The position numbers were made by a program, and so were the translations under genes. Below, one piece after another: positions 8,127 through 17,519 of a stretch of 64,000 nucleotides of DNA. The notes below the pieces were generated by a model. It worked only from the letters and a program-made list of their open reading frames with translations, was not told the origin of the DNA and made no database searches. This stretch comes from Rhizobium oryzihabitans. Its GTDB lineage: Bacteria; Pseudomonadota; Alphaproteobacteria; Rhizobiales; Rhizobiaceae. Position 1 is the first letter of the stretch. The number at the start of each line of letters is the position of its first letter. The stretch spans positions 868,001 to 932,000 of the forward strand of contig NZ_CP048635.1 of the NCBI RefSeq assembly GCF_010669145.1. The letters run 5' to 3'.

Positions 8127-10064
8127 ATGAAGAAAATTTTGGGACTGGGCATGCTGAGCGTTTCGGTAATAACGCTTTCGGCTGGAGCGGCTCTGGCCGA
8201 TTACGAGCTCAACATTCTTCACATCAACGATTTTCACTCCCGTATCGAATCGATCAACAAGTCCGACTCGACCTGCTCGGCGGAAGAAGAAGGCAAGAAT
8301 GAATGCTTCGGCGGTGCTGCGCGCCTCTTGACGGCAATCAACCAGACCCGCGACGCGCTCAAGGCTGAAGGGAAAAATGTTCTTCTGCTTAATGCCGGCG
8401 ATAATTTTCAGGGGTCACTATTCTACACCACCTACAAGGGCACCGTTGAAGCAGAAATGCTGAACGCCATGAAGTTCGACGCCATGACCGTCGGCAACCA
8501 TGAGTTCGATGATAGCGAAGACGGGCTTGCCGGCTTCCTCGACAAGGTCCAGTTTCCGGTGGTGACCGCAAACGTGGTCGCCAGCGCCGCCTCGAAGATC
8601 GGCGATCGCGTCAAGCCTTCCATCGTCCTTGAAGTCGGCGGCCAGAAAATCGGCATCGTCGGTGCGGTCGCCAACGACACGGCGGAACTGGCAACGCCCG
8701 GTCCCAATATCACCATTGCCGAAGATGTCGCGAAAATCAGCGAACAGGTGCAGAAGCTGAAGCAGGACGGCGTCAACAAGATCATCGCCCTTACCCATGT
8801 CGGATATCCGCGCGACCTCGAATTCATCGCGAAAATCCCGGATGTGGACGTCGTGGTCGGCGGCCACTCGCATACACTGCTTTCCAACACCGACCAGAAG
8901 GCCGAAGGCCCCTATCCGACGCTCGTCGACAATCCTGGCGGCTACAAGGTTCCGGTGGTTCAGGCAGGGCAATACAGCAAATATCTCGGTGACCTGCGCG
9001 TCGTCTTCGATGACAGCGGTGTGGTAAAGGAAAGCAAGGGCGACCCGATCCTGATCGATTCCTCCTTCAAACCCGATGAAGCGACGCTGAAGCGTATCGA
9101 CGAGCTGAAAGCACCGATCGAGGCGCTGAAATCCAAGGTCGTCGGCACTTCGGAAGGCCCGATCGAGGGCGACCGCAAGATTTGCCGCGTCAAGGAATGC
9201 TCCATGGGCAATCTGGTGGCGGACGCCACACTGGCCCGTGTGAAGGATCAGGGCATTACCATCGCTTTCGCAAATAGCGGCGGCCTGCGCGCTTCCATTG
9301 ATGCCGGCGATGTCTCGATGGGCGAGGTCCTGACGGTTCTGCCGTTCCAGAACACCGTCGCGACCTTCCAGCTGAAGGGCGAGGATATTCGCGCCGCCCT
9401 CGAAAACGGCGTTAGCCAGATCGATGATGGTGCTGGCCGTTTCATGCAGGTTTCCGGCCTGAAATATTCTTTCGACCGCTCGAAGCCTGCCGGCAGCCGC
9501 ATCGTTTCAGTTGAGGTCAAAGACGGCGAGACCTTTGTGCCGCTCGACCCGGCCAAGACCTATATCGTCGCGGCCAACAACTATGTTCGCACCGGCGGTG
9601 ATGGCTTCAAGGTCTTTGCGACGAAGGCAATCAACGCCTATGATTTCGGCCCCAACCTCGAAGAGGCTGTCGCCGCTTATATCACCGCAAACAGCCCCTA
9701 TAAGCCCTATACAGACGGCCGCATCAGCGAAGTGACACCTGCCGGTTACGTGGCTCCGGCAAAGCCCGCAGCACCTGCACCCGCAGCAACCGCACCGGCA
9801 CCGGCAGCAGGCACACAGGCTCCGGCAGCAACACCGGCTCCGGCGCCCGCAGCGCCTGCTGCCACCGCACCGGCCGCTACTGCGCCTGCGGCAGCCGCTG
9901 CTGCCGTCAGCAAATATGTCGTTGAAAAGGGTGACTCGCTCTGGAAGATCGCTGCCGAAAAATATGGCGACGGCGCTCTCTGGACCAGAATTGCCAAGGC
10001 GAACACACTGAAGCATCCGAACCACATCGAGATCGGTGAGGAACTGGAGCTTCCGGCGCAATAA
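8127..10064 (+). CDS. secreted 5'-nucleotidase/metallophosphatase with C-terminal LysM
   Basis: A 645-residue exported protein with a Sec signal peptide ending around GAALA. The metallophosphatase domain shows the metal-binding blocks LNILHINDFHSR, NAGDNFQGS, GNHEFDDS and VGGHSH (about residues 27-330). A 5'-nucleotidase C-terminal substrate domain follows (about 350-530), with FANSGGLRASI and NNYVRTGGDGF. Then comes an Ala/Pro-rich linker (about 548-595) and a LysM domain (about 598-645; YVVEKGDSLWKIAAEKYG). It should dephosphorylate nucleotides in the periplasm while being held on peptidoglycan by LysM. The start has AGGAGAGAGG upstream. The terminator at 10104 ends the unit. Confidence 0.92.
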   Translation: MKKILGLGMLSVSVITLSAGAALADYELNILHINDFHSRIESINKSDSTCSAEEEGKNECFGGAARLLTAINQTRDALKAEGKNVLLLNAGDNFQGSLFYTTYKGTVEAEMLNAMKFDAMTVGNHEFDDSEDGLAGFLDKVQFPVVTANVVASAASKIGDRVKPSIVLEVGGQKIGIVGAVANDTAELATPGPNITIAEDVAKISEQVQKLKQDGVNKIIALTHVGYPRDLEFIAKIPDVDVVVGGHSHTLLSNTDQKAEGPYPTLVDNPGGYKVPVVQAGQYSKYLGDLRVVFDDSGVVKESKGDPILIDSSFKPDEATLKRIDELKAPIEALKSKVVGTSEGPIEGDRKICRVKECSMGNLVADATLARVKDQGITIAFANSGGLRASIDAGDVSMGEVLTVLPFQNTVATFQLKGEDIRAALENGVSQIDDGAGRFMQVSGLKYSFDRSKPAGSRIVSVEVKDGETFVPLDPAKTYIVAANNYVRTGGDGFKVFATKAINAYDFGPNLEEAVAAYITANSPYKPYTDGRISEVTPAGYVAPAKPAAPAPAATAPAPAAGTQAPAATPAPAPAAPAATAPAATAPAAAAAAVSKYVVEKGDSLWKIAAEKYGDGALWTRIAKANTLKHPNHIEIGEELELPAQ

Positions 10065-10103
10065 GCAGGAAGCAATAGACAGGGCAATTTGCCGCAGACA
10101 AGG

Positions 10104-10140
10104 AGCCGGCCCCCGGACATCGGGGCCGGCTTCTCATTTT
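10104..10140 (+). terminator. intrinsic terminator of the 5'-nucleotidase gene
   Basis: A perfect 10-bp GC-rich stem (AGCCGGCCCC with its complement at 10122-10131) and 8-base loop, followed by TCTCATTTT, 39 bases after the stop. Confidence 0.8.
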
Positions 10141-10411
10141 CCATTTAAAAACAAAACATTACGGATTGCATTTTATCGAAAGACATCCTGCCGACCCCCC
10201 TGCCCGGAAAACACCCCAGCTGGTGGTTTAATCCTGAAAAATTTCGTCTAGAACACGTGAACAAATTGACGGCGCGGGCGTATAGCTCCGGCATTTCCGG
10301 CAAAACCCCTCACGGTTTACGTCCGGCATGCATAAAACAGACGATGGAGCGTTTTCGCCTTCAAACGAAACCGCTTCTCACGCAACCAGTCCGAGTTTCA
10401 GGGTGTCATTC

Positions 10412-11446
10412 ATGGCGACAGAACTATCCGCACTCCCCGTAGACCATCCCGGCATAAGATTTGGCAAGGTCGGCGTTCTGCTCGTCAATCTCGGCACGCC
10501 GGATGGTACGGATTATTGGCCGATGCGCCGTTATCTGGCGGAATTCTTAAGCGACAAGCGCGTCATCGAATGGTCCCGCCTTTACTGGTATCCGATCCTT
10601 TACGGCATCGTCCTCAACAAGCGTCCGCAAAAGGTCGGCAAGGCCTATGAGGAAATCTGGAACCAGGAACGCGACGAAAGCTATCTGCGCACCTATACCC
10701 GCAGCCAGGGTGAGTTGATGGCAAAGGCGCTGACGGATCTGCCCAATGTCGTCGTTGACTGGGCGATGCGCTACGGGCAGCCTTGCATCGCCTCGAAAAT
10801 CGACGCACTGAAGGAACAGGGCTGCGAAAAAATCCTGCTTTTTCCGCTCTACCCGCAATATGCCGCATCGACCACGGCAACCGTCAACGACAAGGCTTTC
10901 GAACACCTGATGAAGCTGCGCTGGCAACCTGCACTGCGCACCGTGCCGCCCTATCATGACGATCCGGCCTATATCGACGCGCTCGCCGCCTCCGTCAAAA
11001 ACCATCTGGTGACGCTGGACTGGGAGCCGGAGATGCTGATCACCTCCTTCCACGGCATTCCGCAATCCTATTTCAAAAAGGGTGATCCCTATTATTGTCA
11101 TTGCCAGAAGACCGCCCGCCTGCTGCGCGAAGCGCTGGGACGGACGGACAAGAATTTCATGATCACCTTCCAGTCGCGTTTCGGGCCGGAGGAATGGTTG
11201 CAGCCCTATACCGACAAAACCGTCGAAAAGCTGGCTTCAGAAGGCATCAAGCGCATCGCCGTCATGAATCCCGGCTTCGTATCGGATTGTCTTGAGACGC
11301 TTGAAGAAATTGCCGGTGAAGCCGGCGAGATTTTCCTGCATAATGGCGGCGAGAAATTTACCCATATCCCCTGTCTTAACGACAGCGCCGAGGGTATGGA
11401 TGTTCTCGAAAAGGTTGTACGGCGAGAGTTGCAAGGCTGGGTGTAA
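10412..11446 (+). CDS. hemH: ferrochelatase
   Basis: Inserts Fe2+ into protoporphyrin IX, the last step of protohaem synthesis. The 344-residue protein shows the family opening KVGVLLVNLGTPDGTDYWPM, the metal-site region ITSFHGIPQSY with its conserved His, and YYCHCQKTARLL and FQSRFGPEEWLQPYT. The ATG at 10412 gives the usual length; an in-frame ATG at 10328 would add 28 residues unlike the family. Upstream (10141-10411) there is no gene, so this region probably holds the promoter. The SPFH gene begins 59 bases downstream. Confidence 0.95.
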   Translation: MATELSALPVDHPGIRFGKVGVLLVNLGTPDGTDYWPMRRYLAEFLSDKRVIEWSRLYWYPILYGIVLNKRPQKVGKAYEEIWNQERDESYLRTYTRSQGELMAKALTDLPNVVVDWAMRYGQPCIASKIDALKEQGCEKILLFPLYPQYAASTTATVNDKAFEHLMKLRWQPALRTVPPYHDDPAYIDALAASVKNHLVTLDWEPEMLITSFHGIPQSYFKKGDPYYCHCQKTARLLREALGRTDKNFMITFQSRFGPEEWLQPYTDKTVEKLASEGIKRIAVMNPGFVSDCLETLEEIAGEAGEIFLHNGGEKFTHIPCLNDSAEGMDVLEKVVRRELQGWV

Positions 11447-11505
11447 TCTTGCCATAACGCTACTGGGGTAAAACCCCTGACGGTTCTTACCCTGGAGGAA
11501 ATGTG

Positions 11506-12555
11506 ATGATTGAATTGGGCGGCTTCGATATTGTTGTTCTGGCAGCGGTGGCGCTGGTTATTCTGGTGCTGTTTGCCGGTATCAAGACCGTGCCGCAGGG
11601 ACATCGTTACACGGTTGAACGGTTCGGGCGCTACACCCGCACGCTCGAGCCCGGCCTGAACCTCATCGTGCCCTTCATCGAAAGCATCGGTTCGAAAATG
11701 AATGTCATGGAGCAGGTGCTCCATATACCGACACAGGAAGTTATCACACGCGATAATGCCAGTGTCTCCGCCGATGCCGTCACCTTCTATCAGGTCCTCA
11801 ATGCCGCCCAGGCCGCCTACCAGATTTCCAACCTGGAAATGGCGATTGAAAACCTCACCATGACGAACATCCGCTCGGTGATGGGCTCGATGGATCTCGA
11901 CGAATTGCTGTCGAACCGCGATGCGATCAATGATCGCCTTCTGCGCGTGGTGGATGAGGCCGTGGGACCATGGGGCATCAAGGTCACGCGCATCGAGATC
12001 AAGGACATTGCGCCGCCGAAGGACCTCGTCGATTCCATGGCACGGCAGATGAAGGCGGAGCGTGAAAAACGCGCGCAGGTGCTGGAGGCAGAAGGCGCCC
12101 GCAACGCCCAGATTCTGCGCGCCGAAGGTGCAAAGCAATCGGCCATTCTTGAGGCGGAAGGTCAACGCGAGGCGGCGTTCCGCGATGCCGAAGCCCGCGA
12201 ACGTCTGGCCGAGGCCGAAGCCAACGCCACCCGAATGGTGTCGGACGCCATTGCCGCCGGCAATGTCCATGCCATCAACTATTTCGTCGCCCAGAAATAT
12301 ACCGAGGCGCTCGCCGAGATCGGCACCGCCAAGAATTCCAAGATCGTGCTGATGCCGATGGAGGCTTCGGCGCTGATCGGTTCGCTCGGCGGTATCGGCA
12401 CGATTGCAAAAGAGGTCTTCGGCGACAGGGGCGATGCGCCAACCGCACCCGCCGCCCCCACATCTTCCCGCTCGGTGCCACCGACGCGGTCTTCCGGCCA
12501 GACCATCAATGTCACGGTGCCCGGCAATCCCTTCGGCTCTTCATCGGAGAAGTGA
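11506..12555 (+). CDS. SPFH/Band 7 membrane protein (QmcA type)
   Basis: A 349-residue stomatin-like protein. One N-terminal membrane segment ([17 protein letters not shown]) is followed by a Band 7 domain ([19 protein letters not shown] to about residue 190). A long charged Ala/Glu-rich coiled coil (about 185-250) and a flexible Ser/Pro/Thr-rich tail complete it. Members form large membrane rings and are linked to membrane microdomains and protein quality control. ATG at 11506 is chosen over the GTG three bases earlier because GGAGGA then sits six bases upstream. The stop TGA shares a base with the next start (TGATG), so the NfeD-like gene is translationally coupled. SPFH-NfeD pairs are a known functional unit. 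Confidence 0.92.
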   Translation: MIELGGFDIVVLAAVALVILVLFAGIKTVPQGHRYTVERFGRYTRTLEPGLNLIVPFIESIGSKMNVMEQVLHIPTQEVITRDNASVSADAVTFYQVLNAAQAAYQISNLEMAIENLTMTNIRSVMGSMDLDELLSNRDAINDRLLRVVDEAVGPWGIKVTRIEIKDIAPPKDLVDSMARQMKAEREKRAQVLEAEGARNAQILRAEGAKQSAILEAEGQREAAFRDAEARERLAEAEANATRMVSDAIAAGNVHAINYFVAQKYTEALAEIGTAKNSKIVLMPMEASALIGSLGGIGTIAKEVFGDRGDAPTAPAAPTSSRSVPPTRSSGQTINVTVPGNPFGSSSEK

Positions 12556-13025
12556 TGATGCTGCAACGGCTCGCCTCGGAATTTGGACCATGGAGCTGGT
12601 GGATCGTCGGCTTCATTCTGCTGGCCGCCGAACTCGTTGCTCCGGGGGTGTTCCTGATCTGGATCGGCCTTGCCGCGCTGGTCATCGGCGCGGTCTCGCT
12701 GTTTTTGTGGGACGCGGCATTCTGGGCATGGCAATTACAATTTGTGCTCTTTGCCGCCCTCTCCATAATCTTTGCCCTGCTTGGCCGGCGGTATTTCGGC
12801 AGAAACCGGGAAACCAGCGACGAACCCTTTCTCAATCAGCGAGAGGCAAGCCTTGTCGGCCGCACCGCGACGTTGCAGGAGCCGATCGTCGAAGGGCGAG
12901 GCCGGATAAGGCTGGATGACACATGGTGGTCCGTCAACGGCGAGGATATGCCTGCCGGAACACGTGTCAGGATCGCGGCCGCGCGTGGTCGAACCCTCAC
13001 GATAGAACCGCTCGACCGATCCTGA
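12555..13025 (+). CDS. NfeD-like membrane protein
   Basis: A short NfeD of about 156 residues. Three closely spaced hydrophobic segments occupy residues about 13-80, followed by a C-terminal soluble OB-fold (about 90-155; LVGRTATLQEPIVEGRGRIRLDD, ending in LTIEPLD). The N-terminal protease domain of long NfeD forms is absent. Proteins of this type partner with SPFH proteins encoded alongside, and the one-base overlap with the gene at 11506 supports that here. Several start codons lie in a row (GTG 12552, ATG 12555, ATG 12558); the second is chosen from spacing to GGAG. It is convergent with the kpsF gene, three bases away. Confidence 0.9.
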   Translation: MMLQRLASEFGPWSWWIVGFILLAAELVAPGVFLIWIGLAALVIGAVSLFLWDAAFWAWQLQFVLFAALSIIFALLGRRYFGRNRETSDEPFLNQREASLVGRTATLQEPIVEGRGRIRLDDTWWSVNGEDMPAGTRVRIAAARGRTLTIEPLDRS

Positions 13026-13028
13026 CGG

Positions 13029-14024
13029 TCAGGCGACGCCAATCCGCAGAAGATCGTGGAAATGCACCAGTCCGATCGGCCGGTTGTCGTCATCGATGAC
13101 GATCAGTGCGCCAATGTGGAATTTTTCAAGCGTCGCCAGAGCGCTGGTCGCCAGCACCGATTTTTTGACCGTTTTTGGATTGCGGGTCATGATGTCGTCA
13201 ACCGTCAATTCGGCGAGGTTGCGCGACAGGTTGCGAGCCAGATCGCCCTCGGTGACGATGCCGCACAGGCGGCCATCCTCGTCGAGAATGCCAACGCAGC
13301 CGAAATGCTTGCGGGAGAGAACGCCGACCGCTTCCGGCATGGCCGTACCCTTGGTGACCAGCGGCACGCGATCACCCGTATGCATGATATCGCTGACCAG
13401 CGTGAGGCTTGCGCCCAGTTTGCCACCGGGATGAAACACCCTGAAATCGCCGGCGGTGAAATTGCGTGCCTCCAGAAGTGCCACGGCAAGGGCATCGCCG
13501 AGTGCCAGCTGCATCAATGTGGAGGTTGTGGGCGCGAGACCGAGCGGGCAGGCTTCCTGTTCATTGGGAACGAGAAGCACGATGTCGGAAGCTTTCGCCA
13601 GCGACGAGTTTTCCGAACAGGTAAGCGCGATCAGCGGAATGGAGAAACGGCGCGAATAGTTGATGATGCTGCGCAGCTCCGCACTTTCCCCGCCTTTGGA
13701 GATAGCTAAAACCACGTCATCACCGCCGATCATCCCCAGGTCGCCGTGATTGGCCTCCGCCGCATGCACAAAAAAGGCAGGCGTGCCCGTCGAGGCGAAT
13801 GTGGCCGCGAGCTTCGCGCCTATATGTCCGCTTTTGCCGACCCCTGTTATGATAAGACGGCCATTTGACTGGCCGATGGTCTCGATCGCCTTGCAGAAAG
13901 GCTCGGAAAGACCGTTCCTGAGAGCGTCCTCAAGAGCGGCAAGGCCAGCCCGCTCCATCGAAATCGTCCGCACGGCGGATTCGATGGCATTGTCTTCGAC
14001 CAGTTTGACGGCGCGCGTAATCAT
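13029..14024 (-). CDS. kdsD: D-arabinose 5-phosphate isomerase (KpsF/GutQ family)
   Basis: Interconverts ribulose 5-phosphate and arabinose 5-phosphate, the first step of Kdo synthesis for lipopolysaccharide or capsule. The 331-residue protein has an SIS sugar-phosphate isomerase domain (about 45-180; ITGVGKSGHIGAKLAATFAS, EANHGDLGMI, ISKGGESAE) and two C-terminal CBS domains (about 210-330; DIMHTGDRVPLV and DIMTRNPKTV). The length and order match KpsF/KdsD. It is monocistronic, convergent with nfeD. The family contains a second paralogue in some genomes, so the exact symbol is less certain than the activity. Confidence 0.92.
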   Translation of the reverse strand: MITRAVKLVEDNAIESAVRTISMERAGLAALEDALRNGLSEPFCKAIETIGQSNGRLIITGVGKSGHIGAKLAATFASTGTPAFFVHAAEANHGDLGMIGGDDVVLAISKGGESAELRSIINYSRRFSIPLIALTCSENSSLAKASDIVLLVPNEQEACPLGLAPTTSTLMQLALGDALAVALLEARNFTAGDFRVFHPGGKLGASLTLVSDIMHTGDRVPLVTKGTAMPEAVGVLSRKHFGCVGILDEDGRLCGIVTEGDLARNLSRNLAELTVDDIMTRNPKTVKKSVLATSALATLEKFHIGALIVIDDDNRPIGLVHFHDLLRIGVA

Positions 14025-14097
14025 GGCCGACTGTTACTCTTTCACCCGGAATATGTCCACTCTCCAGCCGGCGAGCGCTGCTTTTTAGTGGCGCAAG

Positions 14098-14463
14098 TCA
14101 ATGCCGCAAGTCGGGCGGAGAAATTTCCTCAATCGTGCCAAGCCGCTTGAAAGGGATGTTTTCCTCATCGACCAGATATCGCCCGACCGTCCTTACCCAC
14201 GAGACCGTTCCGTCACCACGGCGCACCGCATATTCCTGGCTGTAGAAGCTTGCGGCCTTCAGCGTGGTCAACGCGGTCTCGATGACGCGATTTCGATGAT
14301 CAAGATCCACTTTTTCAAGCATCTGGAAAATGCTGATGCCCTGCATCGCCTGCCTCAGCGGAATTCCGAAGAGTTCAGCGCAGATTTCGTCGAGATAAAA
14401 TCGGTCGTTGGTAATATCCCAGCAATAAAAACCAACCTGATTGATGTTCAAAACGGGATTCAT
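14098..14463 (-). CDS. single PAS-domain protein
   Basis: A 121-residue protein made almost entirely of one PAS fold of the PAS_3 type: QVGFYCWDITNDRFYLDEIC at the start and a typical PAC end, EYAVRRGDGTVSWVRTVGR followed by a final strand. There is no output domain and no membrane segment, so it may act as a free-standing sensor or regulatory partner for another protein. The ATG at 14463 has only a weak ribosome site. Located between the kdsD start (73 bases away) and a 414-base gap. Its ligand and partner are not evident. Confidence 0.75.
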   Translation of the reverse strand: MNPVLNINQVGFYCWDITNDRFYLDEICAELFGIPLRQAMQGISIFQMLEKVDLDHRNRVIETALTTLKAASFYSQEYAVRRGDGTVSWVRTVGRYLVDEENIPFKRLGTIEEISPPDLRH

Positions 14464-14877
14464 GAAAAGAAACTGTCACAAAAAATAAAAATCAACAGGA
14501 TTTGCTGAGCGCTTATGGCCAGCACCACGAATTATAGGACAATTCCGTGCCAGATTGAAACGTTTAAATCTTATCATATTAGAAGTATTTTTCATTAAGG
14601 CGTAGGTCTCCGAACAGTCCGGCCTCAGGAAATTGACCTGCCGCCGCGGACCAAAACGGCCGCTGATATCCCGCTGCCACCGCAACGCTGAAATCTCGGC
14701 AATCTTTATCAACTGTTAACCATAAAAAACCTATTGTTAAAGCGATGTTAAAACTTGCGTCGCCTGCCTGATCGCCGGTTTGTCCACATCATTTCTCCGG
14801 CCTGTCGCTCAATGGCCTGGAGAAGTGCTTGGCGAACTTTCGATCCGGCATCGGCCAAATTCGCCGGGTGAAGAGGA
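14464..14877. other. intergenic region, no gene recognised
   Basis: This 414-base gap separates divergent genes. An A+T-rich stretch around 14705-14755 (TTATCAACTGTTAACC and the following bases) is the likeliest place for the promoter of the outer-membrane barrel gene. A 78-codon minus-strand frame (14476-14712) shows no family resemblance or ribosome site, so I do not call it. Confidence 0.5.
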
Positions 14878-16362
14878 ATGAATGTGAAGGGCGCCGCCAC
14901 ACGTCTGCCGACGTCGCGGAAAGCAGCAACCATGCTGCTTGCCTGCACGCTTCTTTGCACGTCCGGAAACGCTTTCGCACAGACTGCGGTCACGACACCC
15001 CTGCCCAATGCAGTTCCCTCCCGCGACGGAACGCCTCCCGGCACGCCGACAGCAGAGACTGAGGCGAATACGGCGCAAACCAGCGTACCTGCACCCGCGC
15101 CGCAACTGTGGCGCCCCTCGAACAATCCCGGCGATGCGATCTTCGAACAGCAGGACGAAGCGGGACAGCCCTATGCCGAGGCCGAAAATCCCTATGAGCC
15201 GACGGTAGACGGTGGCGAAAACCCGCAAATAGCGAGCCAGCCGGGACAGACCCCCGGCATTAGGCTCGGCACATTCCTGCTGCGGCCTTCGATCAGCCAG
15301 ACGATCAATACGGAAAAACAGACCAATACCGGCGGCCCTTCCCGGCGCAACTACCTGACAACGGGCATACGGGGTACGCTGACCAGCGACTGGTCCCGCC
15401 ACGCGCTGACGGTGACGGGTGATGGCGCCTGGGAGAGGAACTTCGGCAGCGACAAGGATGGTGAGGAGCCGAGGGCAAGGCTCGAGGCCGATCTGCGCCT
15501 CGATCTTGGTGAAGAAACAACGGCCAATCTCACGGCCGGTTACGAATTCAGCCGCGAAGATACGACAGATCCCAACGCTTTGACCGGCGCATCGGTGCAG
15601 GGTGGCGAACACCGCTTCACCGCCGGCGCATCGATCGAACGGGATTTCGGCAAGCTGCGCGGGCTTGCGGCGCTCGATCTGTCGCGAACGGTCTATACGG
15701 ATGCGAAGGGCCTGAACGGCCAGCCGATTAGCCTCAGCGACCGCGACCAGAAAGCCGCGAACCTGCGCGGGCGCATCGGCTACGAATTGTCGCCGGCCTT
15801 GATCCCCTTCCTCGAACTGAACGCCGGGACGACGAAGTATGACCGGCGTCTCGATAATTCCGGTTACGCCCGCTCCTCGAATTCCTATGGCGCGAAGATC
15901 GGAACCGAGGTCGATCTCGGCGAAAAGACGCGCGGTGAGGCCGCCATCGGTTACCTGCGCAAACAATATGACGACGACCGCCTTGCCGCCATCGGCGCGC
16001 TGACGCTGGACGGCGAACTGAACTGGTCACCCCAGCGCGGCACCAACGTCAATCTCGGGCTGCGCACGATGATAGAGGACTTCGCCGGCGGCCCGCAGGG
16101 CGGCTGGATTTCCTATCGGCTCGATGCCGGCCTGACCCACGAATTGCGCAGCAATCTGGTTGCACGATTGACGGGGCAGGTCGTCCACCGGACATTCCCC
16201 TCCTCTGACATCGAGAATGCGGTGGAATATACCGCAGGCGCCGGCCTGACCTGGGGCCTGAACCGCTATCTCGACCTGACGGCGGACGTCAGCTACCAGT
16301 GGACGCCGGTTTATGACAGCAGCGAACTGCGTTTCGGCGCCGGACTTGTCCTGAAGCGATAA
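14878..16362 (+). CDS. outer membrane beta-barrel protein (VpsM/OMP_b-brl type)
   Basis: A 494-residue exported protein. The signal peptide (hydrophobic MLLACTLLCTSGNAFA) ends near residue 34. A low-complexity acidic and proline-rich segment (about 35-125) precedes a long C-terminal region of alternating strands (about 130-494; for example LTAGYEFSREDT, GKLRGLAALDLSRTVY, LTADVSYQW) ending in FGAGLVLKR, as expected for an outer-membrane barrel. Related proteins occur near exopolysaccharide genes, and galU is the convergent neighbour. ATG at 14878 directly abuts GAGGA, whereas GTG at 14884 has ideal spacing, so the true start may be two codons later. A bidirectional terminator follows. Confidence 0.8.
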   Translation: MNVKGAATRLPTSRKAATMLLACTLLCTSGNAFAQTAVTTPLPNAVPSRDGTPPGTPTAETEANTAQTSVPAPAPQLWRPSNNPGDAIFEQQDEAGQPYAEAENPYEPTVDGGENPQIASQPGQTPGIRLGTFLLRPSISQTINTEKQTNTGGPSRRNYLTTGIRGTLTSDWSRHALTVTGDGAWERNFGSDKDGEEPRARLEADLRLDLGEETTANLTAGYEFSREDTTDPNALTGASVQGGEHRFTAGASIERDFGKLRGLAALDLSRTVYTDAKGLNGQPISLSDRDQKAANLRGRIGYELSPALIPFLELNAGTTKYDRRLDNSGYARSSNSYGAKIGTEVDLGEKTRGEAAIGYLRKQYDDDRLAAIGALTLDGELNWSPQRGTNVNLGLRTMIEDFAGGPQGGWISYRLDAGLTHELRSNLVARLTGQVVHRTFPSSDIENAVEYTAGAGLTWGLNRYLDLTADVSYQWTPVYDSSELRFGAGLVLKR

Positions 16363-16378
16363 ACCGCTTCAAAACAGA

Positions 16379-16401
16379 AATCCCGGCGCAAGGCCGGGAT
16401 T
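16379..16401. terminator. bidirectional terminator between barrel gene and galU
   Basis: A perfect 9-bp inverted repeat (AATCCCGGC/GCCGGGATT) with loop GCAAG between convergent genes. The minus strand has the better T-rich tail (TTTCTGTTTTG). Confidence 0.75.
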
Positions 16402-16436
16402 CCCATGACATATTTTGATGGCATATCTGGGCTGAA

Positions 16437-17324
16437 TTACTTCAGACCTTCGATCAGGGCCTTGATCGGCTCCTCGATCGCAGGACGGATATCACCACGC
16501 TCCAGGGCGAAGGCAACGTTGGCGAGGATGAAACCATCCTTGGCGCCGCAATCGAAGGTCTGGCCGCGGAAATGATAGCCGGCAAACTCCTGCGACTGGG
16601 CAAGCGTCAACATGCCGTCCGTCAGCTGGATTTCGTTGCCGGCACCCCGTTCCTGATTTTCGAGAATGTCGAAAATCTCGGGCTGAAGGATATAACGGCC
16701 GTTGATGTAGAAATTCGACGGCGCCGTTCCCTTGGCCGGCTTCTCGACCATTTCGGTGATCTTGAAACCTTCGCCCACGGCATCGCCCACGCCGACAATC
16801 CCGTATTTATGCGTCTGATCAGGGGCGCACTCCTGCACCGCGATGACGTTGCCGGCGGTCTGGTCGTAAAGTTCGACCATGCCCTTCAGGCAGCTCTTCT
16901 GCGAATGCATGATCATGTCAGGCAAAAGCACGGCGAAAGGCTCGTCACCGACGATGTCCCGTGCGCACCATACCGCATGGCCAAGGCCGAGCGGCACCTG
17001 CTGGCGCGTGAAGCTTGCCGTGCCCGCCTTGGGCAGAAGGCCGGCCAGCAATGTCAGCTCGGCATTCTTGTTGCGCTCGCGCAGCATCTGTTCGAGTTCA
17101 AATTGAATATCAAAATAATCTTCGATCACGGCCTTGCCTCGGCCGGTGACGAATACAAAATGCTCGATGCCCGCTTCCGCCGCCTCGTCGACGACGTATT
17201 GAATGACAGGCTTGTCGACGACGGTGAGCATCTCTTTCGGAACCGCCTTGGTTGCGGGCAGGAAACGCGTGCCGAGACCTGCGACCGGAAATACGGCCTT
17301 CCGAATTTTCTTCTGTTCTACCAC
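16437..17324 (-). CDS. galU: UTP-glucose-1-phosphate uridylyltransferase
   Basis: Makes UDP-glucose from UTP and glucose 1-phosphate, feeding exopolysaccharide, LPS and glucan synthesis; the rhizobial gene is also called exoN. The 295-residue protein has the nucleotide-binding start [23 protein letters not shown], the [12 protein letters not shown] block, and [14 protein letters not shown] and [13 protein letters not shown] near the active site. The start is GTG (17324), with AGGAGGG a few bases upstream; the overlapping ATG in another frame is closed at once by a stop. Its upstream region contains two inverted repeats shared with the divergent lytic transglycosylase gene. Confidence 0.95.
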   Translation of the reverse strand: MVEQKKIRKAVFPVAGLGTRFLPATKAVPKEMLTVVDKPVIQYVVDEAAEAGIEHFVFVTGRGKAVIEDYFDIQFELEQMLRERNKNAELTLLAGLLPKAGTASFTRQQVPLGLGHAVWCARDIVGDEPFAVLLPDMIMHSQKSCLKGMVELYDQTAGNVIAVQECAPDQTHKYGIVGVGDAVGEGFKITEMVEKPAKGTAPSNFYINGRYILQPEIFDILENQERGAGNEIQLTDGMLTLAQSQEFAGYHFRGQTFDCGAKDGFILANVAFALERGDIRPAIEEPIKALIEGLK

Positions 17325-17369
17325 ATATCCCTCCTGAGAGATAAAACTTGATCACAATCCCCGCACGCT

Positions 17370-17429
17370 GTTGTTATTTCAAAAATAACAACGTTTTGTA
17401 AAGGGTGACGCTACCATCTATTAATGGTA
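17370..17429. promoter_or_regulatory. two inverted repeats in the galU/mltB divergent promoter region
   Basis: A perfect palindrome at 17370-17392 has arms GTTGTTATTT and AAATAACAAC around CAA. A second dyad, TACCAT-N6-ATGGTA, lies at 17412-17429. No gene ends here, so a terminator role makes no sense; they lie 46-105 bases upstream of galU and 91-150 upstream of the transglycosylase gene. They are candidate operators; the binding protein is unknown. Confidence 0.5.
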
Positions 17430-17519
17430 AAGAATTTGTTGACGTTCTTTTGTTATCCATGACGACGCCCGATGCGTTTTCGCAATCGAAATGACATTCG
17501 AGAGAACGAAAGACTGACG

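Noticed and set aside
14476..14712. A 78-codon minus-strand frame upstream of the PAS gene
   Set aside because: No ribosome site, no hydrophobic or domain pattern, and it lies in a probable promoter region.
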